Below, piece by piece: positions 21,685-28,105 of a DNA stretch of 28,105 nucleotides. The position numbers were made by a program, and so were the translations under genes. Within the stretch, counting starts at the first letter, position 1, and every line of letters begins with the position of its first letter. The notes beneath the pieces are model-generated. The model did no database searches and was not told where the DNA came from. It saw nothing but the letters and a program-made list of their open reading frames with translations. The DNA is from a virus. The DNA lies in the IMG/VR virus record IMGVR_UViG_3300042898_000678, positions 1 to 28,105 of that record; one strand, written 5' to 3'.

Positions 21685-24489
21685 TTAGTATGTGATGTTG
21701 ACGTATGCTGTATAAGTATCAGAAGGGTTGATTACTGCCGGAAAGATTGCTGAAATTGGTTGGTAAGTTCCAGACCTTCCTGCTGTTGCTCCAGTTACCC
21801 CGTTAGTTGCTAATGAAATTTCTTGAGAGACTAATGCTGTTCCTGGTGCATAAGAACTTGACAGAACAACTTTTATCCCAAAGCCTGTCGGAACATTAGG
21901 AACAAGTGCAAAGAAATTTTGATCTTGCTCTCCGTTGAATGTAAAGTTCTGGATTGTTGTGTAGGTTCCACCCGTGCCTCCTGATGCTCCTTGAACTTCT
22001 ACCGTAGTTATTGCAGATTCTATGAGAATAGACTGAACATCATTTACAATTTCTAGGGTCAATGATGCTCCCGTTACTCCACATGGTCCGATGTCTGCTG
22101 CAGTAAATCCTGAAGGAAGAGCATTGATTAGAGGAAAGAGCATACACAAAGGTGCTGCGCAAGAAGAGTCTACCAAGGTGACAGACCGAAGGTTATTTTC
22201 GCAGTCCACGTAGGTGTAGGTGGCTTGGCCTGTTTCAGATGCAACGTTGTTGTTGCACAGTGAAATTGTTCTACAGGTAGTTCCCTCTGTTCCTCCTGTT
22301 GCAGCCAGAGGAATTGGTCCTGGGATAGCCACCAGTGGAACTTTAACTAAGTCAACTCTGACCAAAGCAGTTTCTCCTAAAACATAGTCAGAGATCTTCT
22401 GAATGAAATACCAGGTGTCCTTGATCCAGATGCGGTCGTTGAATCCAAGTTCTAAAATGTCTGCCGGATCTAATCTTAGAGTCAAGGAGACTTTTCTGTT
22501 GTAAGGGTCGTAAAGCCAGTCCACATATTCACCCCAGTAGACTGTGTATAAATCCTGGGAGGTGTTGCCCACCAAAGTAGAATCTGCCGACCAAGGCTGT
22601 TCTTTAGATAAGAAATTTAAGTTTACCGTAGAAAACAAATTCGGAGGCCAAGATGAGTATGGAGAAACTAACGGATAAGAGTTCTGGGCCTGCCCAGTTC
22701 CTGATCCAGAAACCCCGTTGTATAGATACCATGGGATTGGATTAGATTGTAGTCCGTTGTAGTGGTACAGTCTTGGTCTTGGAACGATGGGTTCTATCCT
22801 TGCAGAGTTGGGTTGGTTTTGGTTTCCCGGCTGAAGTCTGCCCAGAGTTGGAAAAACCCAGTTAGGATAAGAAGTTGTTCTGGACGGAATGGACTGGAGA
22901 GGATTAGCTCCAAACTGCACGTCGATCGGCTGTTCGTCCCGAATAAGTTTGATGCCTGAGTCGAACTGACGATACCAGTAGTCGGCTTTGTTCTGTTCTT
23001 GATACTGTTTGTTCAGCCAGTCTTCGTCTTCTTGTGCTCCGAACTTTAGAATTCTCTGTTGCTCAGCAAAGACGGGGGAAGACTGTAGATCTGCAGACCC
23101 GTCGTAGAGTCTGGTCCAGTCTCGGATTTCTCCTGCTTGAACCCAGTCGATCCAGGGTTCTATGACAAAAGTCTTCTGGGTCACCCTAGAAGGTTCGAAC
23201 ACCAAATTGAACATGCGAACCAGAGAACGAATAAAGTCTATCTTCTTGAGGATTGTTTCGTCCGGAAGGAAAGAAGACATCACGACCTGGTTTGGTCCGC
23301 TGATGCAGTTGAACGCAGAATCAAAGAAGACCGAAAAGGGATTTCCAAAAGACAAGTTTTGAATTCTAACATCTACTGTGTCCCCTTTATTTAGAGAGAT
23401 AGAACCAGAAGTCCAGTTCCAGTTTCTTAGTGCTGCCCCAAAAGTTGTCAGCACTCCTGAATCATAAACCAAGATGTTGTTGATGTAGGCCTTGACTCTA
23501 AATGCTGTATTTTGCTGATCCTCCTGGTTGGGTCCTCTTGCACTTCCTGACGCCACAAATTCATAGGATCCGTTTGTCGGTGCAGTCCAGACGTGTGTTC
23601 TGGTGTTGAATGCTTGGTCTAAGTTGTTGAACGTTGTGGAGAAAGGAATAATAACTTCTGCAGACAGATCAACTGTAAATGTCCCAGCAGTTACCTGACA
23701 AGTTCCGGATGGGTTTAGAAAGTAGGGTCTTGCCACAGAATCCGACACAAAGTAGAGAGACTGAAAGTAGTCCGATTCTAAAAACGTAGATGTGTAGGTG
23801 TAGTCAGCGTCGGAGAGAATCTTGTCGAACAACCACTTCACTCGGATTGCAGGTTTCATCTGCTCCATCCTAATTGCCGCAGTTGCACCGATGGTGAAAG
23901 ACTGTGCATAAGCATTGGATAGGGTGGCCTGCAGAGGAACACCTTCGTTAGGTCCTGTTCCGTAGGTGTAGCCCCACTCGCAAAGGGGATACAGAACGTT
24001 GCCATCTTTTAGTCCTGCAGTTGCTCCTCCAGTTGCCGCCCAAGATCCAGTTACATTCGCATAGGACAGGACGTGATTTAGTTCAGAAGCGTCGATGGTG
24101 TTCATTCCATCTTCTCCGATCTGAGTAGACAAGTTTGAAGTGTCCCCCAGGAAGTAAACGTCATATTCTATGTTGCCGGTAAGGTCATTGGTGACAACAG
24201 ACTGCAAATTTAGATTGCCCAGGGAAAAAAGAGTTCCGTCCGATAGGATCCAAGCCTGTGCTGCTGCAGCCGGATTGAATGTGCTCCCGTTGACTGAGTA
24301 GACGTCCTGAAAGAATTGGGTGTTTGGTCCAATGCCGGGAAGTCTAAATGTTTGCGAGAAGAAAGAAGATGGGGTGAACGGATTTATCTCCGCCACTGAG
24401 AGGTTCATCTTCACGGGAGAATCTTCTGACAGTTGCAGAAGAACTGTTTCCCCCTGTGGGTTTACTGCATATAGTTGGACTTTTGACAT
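21685..24489 (-). CDS. Large tail / baseplate-type structural protein
   Basis: This is a 934-residue, beta-rich protein beginning MSKVQLYAVNPQGETVLLQL, with the segment INPFTPSSFFSQTFRLPGIGPNTQFFQDVY at 35-64. This N-terminal pattern is shared by large virion proteins of Bacteroidota phages. Central parts include a beta-sandwich-like stretch (WTAPTNGSYEFVASGSARG, then LNKGDTVDVRI, about 300-375). Cys-containing C-terminal segments follow. A role at the tail tip, as hub or baseplate, is inferred from size and its place between the tail chaperone and tape measure. No enzymatic motif is apparent. The ATG is one base from the previous stop. Confidence 0.6.
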   Translation of the reverse strand: MSKVQLYAVNPQGETVLLQLSEDSPVKMNLSVAEINPFTPSSFFSQTFRLPGIGPNTQFFQDVYSVNGSTFNPAAAAQAWILSDGTLFSLGNLNLQSVVTNDLTGNIEYDVYFLGDTSNLSTQIGEDGMNTIDASELNHVLSYANVTGSWAATGGATAGLKDGNVLYPLCEWGYTYGTGPNEGVPLQATLSNAYAQSFTIGATAAIRMEQMKPAIRVKWLFDKILSDADYTYTSTFLESDYFQSLYFVSDSVARPYFLNPSGTCQVTAGTFTVDLSAEVIIPFSTTFNNLDQAFNTRTHVWTAPTNGSYEFVASGSARGPNQEDQQNTAFRVKAYINNILVYDSGVLTTFGAALRNWNWTSGSISLNKGDTVDVRIQNLSFGNPFSVFFDSAFNCISGPNQVVMSSFLPDETILKKIDFIRSLVRMFNLVFEPSRVTQKTFVIEPWIDWVQAGEIRDWTRLYDGSADLQSSPVFAEQQRILKFGAQEDEDWLNKQYQEQNKADYWYRQFDSGIKLIRDEQPIDVQFGANPLQSIPSRTTSYPNWVFPTLGRLQPGNQNQPNSARIEPIVPRPRLYHYNGLQSNPIPWYLYNGVSGSGTGQAQNSYPLVSPYSSWPPNLFSTVNLNFLSKEQPWSADSTLVGNTSQDLYTVYWGEYVDWLYDPYNRKVSLTLRLDPADILELGFNDRIWIKDTWYFIQKISDYVLGETALVRVDLVKVPLVAIPGPIPLAATGGTEGTTCRTISLCNNNVASETGQATYTYVDCENNLRSVTLVDSSCAAPLCMLFPLINALPSGFTAADIGPCGVTGASLTLEIVNDVQSILIESAITTVEVQGASGGTGGTYTTIQNFTFNGEQDQNFFALVPNVPTGFGIKVVLSSSYAPGTALVSQEISLATNGVTGATAGRSGTYQPISAIFPAVINPSDTYTAYVNITY

Positions 24490-24490
24490 C

Positions 24491-26422
24491 TTAGTAGCTT
24501 TGGGTATTTGCTGGTAGAGATTCTATGAAGGAGACAAAGTATTGGAAGAGATTCTCTCTGCGGATGGTCTGCACTGCATATTCTGCATCTTGAATTACAA
24601 CTGCCACTGGCTGGGTTCTGCCAGGTAGGTAGGCTATCACAGACGGAGAAGCGAACATGTCTCTCAACCAAGCAGATTGAGCTTCGGTTAGCCAGTCCGT
24701 CGAAGCAGTCCAAGTGTTAGTTAGATCGTTCCTGAACACTGTTGTTCCAAAACGTGCAGGCTGGTTGTCCTTGACGGAGTAGCTTGCTGCGGACCAGTAG
24801 CCTGGGAGTTTATATAGGGTAGATCTGCTGGCCTGCTGAACAAAAGTGTTTCGCTTGATGAACGTGTACCAATCTCTGCCGCCCAGTGGATTAATCCAGG
24901 TAAACCTGATCGGCTCGAAGCCCCAACAGTTTGTGTCGTCTATGGTCAGACAAATTTCTTCGGACATTGCATCTTCTCCAAGTGCACAAGTTCCTGCGTT
25001 CGCCCATGGGTACAGGGCTAAACAGATTTGGTCGAACTCAGAAGGTAGGATTGCCCGTGTGATATTCCAGAAGTTGCTAAAGCAGCCAAACTTACCACAA
25101 GAAACTGTGGTGGCCGAGAACCAACGTAAACCTAGAGCAGTATAGTTCTTAGTGGAAGTGTGTGTGATGTTGTAGAGATTGTAGCCCCCAGAGTTGGACA
25201 CAGTGAATGTGCCGATGATTTCAAAGTGTGCTGGGTTGTTAGATCCACCTACTGAACCCCAAAGTTGCATAGCAGGATAAGAACCACCAAAGGTGTTCTC
25301 AGATGGGATCTGGATTGCTATTTGGTCTCCAGTCTTTACCTGCATGTTTCGGTAGACAAGTTCAGAAGAACCTGTGTAGCCTGTTCCAAAACCTGTTGTA
25401 CAGTTGCTGTTGAACTGCGGAGTTATGAAAGCATCGTCGTTTGGAAGAACCACAATCAGAGGGTTGGCAGCTGGGGTTAATCCAGTATCGTGATAACCAG
25501 GGAAGACATCTGGAATAGACTGGGCTGTGCAGCCGAAGTTTCCTGGACCGAACAGAACTTCCTGATCCCTAGTGATGCTGGTGATGTCTGCTGGGTTGAT
25601 CTTGAACGAGTACAGATAGTTTACCGGTCCAGATGCACCAGTTGCCAATGGCGGCAGAGTAGAACAGTTTGGCCAGATTCCCCCGTTGGCTGTGGTAGCC
25701 ACGTAGTCTGTGTGTCCAACAGGATTTCCGTCCAAAGACACAGAAGCCTTCATTGCGTAGGGAAACACGTAGCCGGTTACCCCAGTGTCGAAGTTCCGGT
25801 TGAGCCAGGTCAACGTGAAGTCTTCGTCGGATCTAATTGTCTGTGGTGAGTCCGGACAGTTGGTTAGAAACTTTCCTTCTGTGTCGGGGGTAATTCCACC
25901 AAGACCCATTTCATACTTTAGAACCCCCTCTCCTCCAAGAGCAAGCCAAGTGTAGTAGTCTTCTGGAGACTGAGCAGCCGCCCAAGCTATCACGGGTGTC
26001 GTGTAGTTCGGTGCTGGTCTAAAGTTTCCATCTGCGTACAGACCATATGCTGGTTCTCCAACAGAACCAGATCCGTTGTAGATAACAGGAGTTCCTGTGG
26101 GAGTTGTAGAATATTCTTCCCCAGCCAAAATGTAGACGTTGGTCGCCAGATAATCTCCTGAGTAGAATGGGTTGTCCGAGAGCATTGGAAGATTCAAGGG
26201 AATTTCCAGCTCTGCCGCCACCAGCGCATTGACGTCGATTAGACCCTTTCCTTCTGGATTGGGCGGCACCTTGAAACGCACTTTAGTCTTCCCGTAGACA
26301 TACACGTCAAAGACATACCTGAACTTATATTGGGTGGTCTGGTCAGACTCTATCATCCAGATGATTGGATTGTAGGCTGCCGACCAGAGCGGTGGAGATT
26401 GGAGAGTATTGGTGATTGCCAT
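24491..26422 (-). CDS. Large tail-associated structural protein
   Basis: This is a 643-residue, beta-rich protein. Its N-terminus (SAAYNPIIWMIESDQTTQYKFRYVFDVYVYGKTKVRFKVPPNPEGKGLIDV, 14-64) is a recurrent pattern of Bacteroidota phage virion proteins next to the tail hub gene. The C-terminus (WINPLGGRDWYTFIKRNTF, about 508-526, then LTNTWTASTDWLTEAQSAWLRDMFASPSV) is also characteristic. Function is unknown; a baseplate or tail-tip component is likely. The ATG overlaps the stop of the chaperone's -1 frame as TAATG, which supports that frame as biologically used. Confidence 0.6.
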   Translation of the reverse strand: MAITNTLQSPPLWSAAYNPIIWMIESDQTTQYKFRYVFDVYVYGKTKVRFKVPPNPEGKGLIDVNALVAAELEIPLNLPMLSDNPFYSGDYLATNVYILAGEEYSTTPTGTPVIYNGSGSVGEPAYGLYADGNFRPAPNYTTPVIAWAAAQSPEDYYTWLALGGEGVLKYEMGLGGITPDTEGKFLTNCPDSPQTIRSDEDFTLTWLNRNFDTGVTGYVFPYAMKASVSLDGNPVGHTDYVATTANGGIWPNCSTLPPLATGASGPVNYLYSFKINPADITSITRDQEVLFGPGNFGCTAQSIPDVFPGYHDTGLTPAANPLIVVLPNDDAFITPQFNSNCTTGFGTGYTGSSELVYRNMQVKTGDQIAIQIPSENTFGGSYPAMQLWGSVGGSNNPAHFEIIGTFTVSNSGGYNLYNITHTSTKNYTALGLRWFSATTVSCGKFGCFSNFWNITRAILPSEFDQICLALYPWANAGTCALGEDAMSEEICLTIDDTNCWGFEPIRFTWINPLGGRDWYTFIKRNTFVQQASRSTLYKLPGYWSAASYSVKDNQPARFGTTVFRNDLTNTWTASTDWLTEAQSAWLRDMFASPSVIAYLPGRTQPVAVVIQDAEYAVQTIRRENLFQYFVSFIESLPANTQSY

Positions 26423-27221
26423 TATCTTACTTGATGCTTAGTTTGTTTTTGAATTTCAAGATTGCGTTTTGTAATCTCGTTTTTTCTATTGGCAAGCCAG
26501 TTGAAGGCTTGGCGAACTTTGAGCTTCGCTGATTCTGTAAATCTAAGAGGATCGTCTCCAGATAGGGTATTGAGTAGTCCCCACCAAGATCTAGCCGTGT
26601 TAGGGATTGAAGGCGATCCCGGTCTTCTTGGGAAATCCAATTCATCCTCTCGCTCTTGGACAAATAGTCCAGCGTATTCCTTAAAGAGGAGTGTGCGGAC
26701 TGCAAAAAAAAAGCATTGGCAGAACGGATTGCAGACACGGGCAGATCTAAGAATTCTTGAGCCCTCTCTGCTGATTTAACAGTGTCATAGTCTTCTAAGA
26801 TCATAAATTCTCCACTTTGTTTTACAATTGGTCTGTAGAGAATTGCTGCAGCCTCGTGCATTCTGGACTGAGAATCTTTAGAGGAAAAGAAAACTTCTAA
26901 GTCAGCAAATTCTCCTACTGTTAACTCCTCGATTTTAGGTAGTCCATACTTTACTCCTTTGAATTCTAGGATGGGCTGGATAACATCTGTGTTTCCCTTC
27001 AGGGCGTCTATTTTTAGCAGGGCTTCTTCCCAGATGATCAACCAGTCTTGAAACTTTATTTTCTTGAGTAGTTCTATCGGACATCCTGTTAACACCTCTA
27101 CAATAAAGAATTCTTTGTCTTTGTCCTCGGCTGCAAGAGTTGCCTGTAGGTCGTAGTATCTTCTGATGGTTATGTCTTCGAAGAAGTAGGTCTTGCCTTG
27201 TATCTTAAAATTTGGTTTCAT
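26422..27221 (-). CDS. Tail assembly chaperone, predicted -1 frameshift product (G-T type)
   Basis: A -1 slip at 26706-26712 would join the first 172 residues to a 94-residue extension in the other frame, about 266 residues in all. The extension begins FAVRTLLFKEYAGLFVQERE and contains ARSWWGLLNTLSGDDPLRF, then KVRQAFNWLANRKNEITKRNLEIQK. This resembles T-type extensions ('GW...LA.GD..K......L......L....'). It ends in TAA overlapping the next ATG as TAATG, matching other junctions in this genome. No separate start is needed: the -1 frame is open back through the slippery site. A homopolymer sequencing error (T9 for T10) is the main alternative. Confidence 0.6.
26427..27221 (-). CDS. Tail assembly chaperone, 0-frame product
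   Basis: This is a 264-residue protein starting MKPNFKIQGKTYFFEDITIRRYYDLQATL, the pattern of the G-type tail assembly chaperones of Bacteroidota phages (a KL-x-DW-like FQDWLIIWEEALLKIDAL segment at about 57-75). It would coat the tape measure during tail assembly. At codons 170-173 (GCT TTT TTT TTG) there is a slippery U run. The 0 frame continues open for another ~91 codons (SSLRNTLDYLSKSERMNW, then YLETILLDLQNQ), unlike lambda G, which stops soon after the site. The ATG overlaps the previous stop (ATGA). Confidence 0.7.
   Translation of the reverse strand: MKPNFKIQGKTYFFEDITIRRYYDLQATLAAEDKDKEFFIVEVLTGCPIELLKKIKFQDWLIIWEEALLKIDALKGNTDVIQPILEFKGVKYGLPKIEELTVGEFADLEVFFSSKDSQSRMHEAAAILYRPIVKQSGEFMILEDYDTVKSAERAQEFLDLPVSAIRSANAFFLQSAHSSLRNTLDYLSKSERMNWISQEDRDRLQSLTRLDLGGDYSIPYLETILLDLQNQRSSKFAKPSTGLPIEKTRLQNAILKFKNKLSIK
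26706..26712 (-). promoter_or_regulatory. Candidate -1 frameshift slippery site U_UUU_UUU
   Basis: A perfect X_XXY_YYZ heptamer in the reading frame lies inside a T9 run. Four bases downstream, AGTCC/GGACT and an inner UCCU-CUUUA-AGGA could form a nested stem that stimulates slippage, though it is weak. Confidence 0.6.
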
Positions 27222-27613
27222 TTTCTGTTGGTAATTGCCTTTGCTAATTGCTTAGTGGTTTCTTTTGCTATGAGTTTACTAATTTGCTGTAGGGTTGCTT
27301 TGTCTAAGTTGGTCCAGTATCTCGGCTTTATTCCTCTTTTGCCTGGTCCTGGTCTTGGATTCCATTTCTTGTTTGGCTGCTCTCCCTTATAGTAGGGCTT
27401 TGTTCCTTTGTCGGTAAACTTTCCATATTCCAGGAAAGAAGATTTGAACTGAACAGCCCCTTTACTCTCATACACTTTTACGTCTATGGAGGCTTTTAGT
27501 TCCCCGCCGGGCTTCTTCTTGGTTCCCTTTGCAACAGGAACTTGAAACCTTAATCTGTTCTTGATTAGTGTTTCTATTCTTTTGAAAATCCCATCTAATT
27601 TTACTTCTGCCAT
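27218..27613 (-). CDS. Neck / tail completion protein, HK97 gp10-like
   Basis: This is a 131-residue basic protein. It starts with an amphipathic helix (GIFKRIETLIKNRLRF). It carries the gp10-type core: a strand pair (LKASIDVKVYESKGAVQFKSSFLEYGKFTDKGTKPYYKG, about 39-77) and then KRGIKPRYWTNLDKATLQQISKLIAKE, where gp10 proteins have '..RPFL.PAL'. Such proteins join head and tail. It lies between the tail terminator-like gene and the chaperone, the usual place. Its ATG overlaps the previous stop (TAATG). Confidence 0.65.
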   Translation of the reverse strand: MAEVKLDGIFKRIETLIKNRLRFQVPVAKGTKKKPGGELKASIDVKVYESKGAVQFKSSFLEYGKFTDKGTKPYYKGEQPNKKWNPRPGPGKRGIKPRYWTNLDKATLQQISKLIAKETTKQLAKAITNRK

Positions 27614-28083
27614 TAGAATGCTGCGTCACATAAGTTGAACGGAGAATTGATCTGCACGTCAAAGATCGCCGCCCATCCTGTTAGATTGTTGTTGTAAGCT
27701 TCGACGAACGGGGTGATAGAAGCTATCGGTGTTTGTATTTCGTAGGGAACACTTGCACCCGAAGACATGATGACCTTAGAGAAAATATCTTGCATGATCA
27801 TCAGGGTTTCGTTGTGTGTGTTCACCTGGAGATCCTCTTCGTTCTTGGCTATATCTGCCACGATGAACGTGAAGGTCAGAACGAACTTACCGAACCTGTC
27901 CATCTCTGCATTCTCAGGAACTAAGAAGCAGAAAGGGTACCGTTGGAAAGTCTCTACGTTCGTCTGCATGTCTATGTCGCTGGGTTGCCCAACTTGAAAA
28001 TGGCGAACGCCAAGGTGCGAAAGACATAGCTCACCGAAGGTCTCGACGAACTGTTTGTATGTGGTAGGATTAGTTAGTGCCAT
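27613..28083 (-). CDS. Tail terminator / neck protein-like
   Basis: This is a 156-residue protein, first gene of the tail operon. The C-terminus (EAYNNNLTGWAAIFDVQINSPFNLCDAAF) and the segment DLQVNTHNETLMIMQDIFSKV are typical of a conserved Bacteroidota phage protein placed between the neck and tail genes. By position and size (the tail terminator group is usually 120-160 residues) it may cap the tail tube. Direct evidence for this role is lacking. The ATG is six bases past a CATACTTA box, implying a nearly leaderless message. Confidence 0.6.
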   Translation of the reverse strand: MALTNPTTYKQFVETFGELCLSHLGVRHFQVGQPSDIDMQTNVETFQRYPFCFLVPENAEMDRFGKFVLTFTFIVADIAKNEEDLQVNTHNETLMIMQDIFSKVIMSSGASVPYEIQTPIASITPFVEAYNNNLTGWAAIFDVQINSPFNLCDAAF

Positions 28084-28089
28084 TTGCTA

Positions 28090-28105
28090 TAAGTATGATT
28101 TGCTC
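28090..28105 (-). promoter_or_regulatory. Late promoter-like box for the tail operon, cut by the window end
   Basis: CATACTTA lies on the minus strand six bases before the ATG at 28083. The expected TGTCA would fall beyond the last base of the window. Confidence 0.6.

Overview
The window is part of a tailed-phage (Caudoviricetes) genome. Almost everything is coded on the minus strand, so transcription runs from high to low coordinates. The protein types resemble those of environmental phages infecting Bacteroidota: a sigma-like protein, a portal/connector pair, a tube protein with an 'LTAAIALDCLDAIGG' start, and a small Lys-rich protein ending RGQG. Start codons usually lack a Shine-Dalgarno sequence and are preceded by A/T-rich DNA. 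Host and taxonomy are inferred from family resemblance, not proven. Gene junctions are tight, mostly TAATG or ATGA stop/start overlaps.

Layout in transcription order. (1) 28.1-19.5 kb, tail block: neck/tail-completion proteins, a tail assembly chaperone with a candidate -1 frameshift, two large tail/baseplate-type proteins and the tape measure. (2) 19.5-15.2 kb, head block plus tube: multidomain XkdF-type prohead protease, scaffold-like protein, major capsid protein, major tail tube protein. (3) 15.1-11.6 kb, adhesion block: a structural protein, a long fibre with collagen-like and YadA-head-like repeats, a Gly-rich tip-like protein and a small basic protein. (4) 11.6-10.6 kb, one plus-strand glycosyltransferase-like gene. 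(5) 10.5-8.6 kb, portal and connector. (6) 8.4-6.9 kb, small HTH and HNH-like proteins and hypotheticals. (7) 6.8-2.9 kb, replication: SF3/VirE-like helicase, archaeo-eukaryotic primase, and a DUF3223 (DCL)-HNH protein. (8) 2.8-0 kb, small genes, winged-helix and sigma-like proteins, a membrane protein, TerS and the start of TerL.

Three observations stand out. First, the structural blocks begin with a repeated promoter-like element. It reads TGTCA-N14-CATACTTA on the minus strand: three exact copies, one with a single mismatch, and one cut off by the window end. In four of the five the start codon is only 6-7 nt past the element, which predicts leaderless mRNAs. The phage's own sigma-like protein is a natural candidate reader, but that is inference. 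Second, terL is broken inside its Walker A motif by 11 nt carrying a stop codon. Matching CGA codons flank the gap, as in T4 gene 60 translational bypass, though mutation or assembly error is simpler. Third, the tail chaperone has a perfect U_UUU_UUU slippery heptamer, and both the 0 and -1 frames stay open for about 94 codons. The -1 frame ends in the TAATG overlap with the next gene.

No tRNA, CRISPR array, integrase or recognisable lysis gene was seen.
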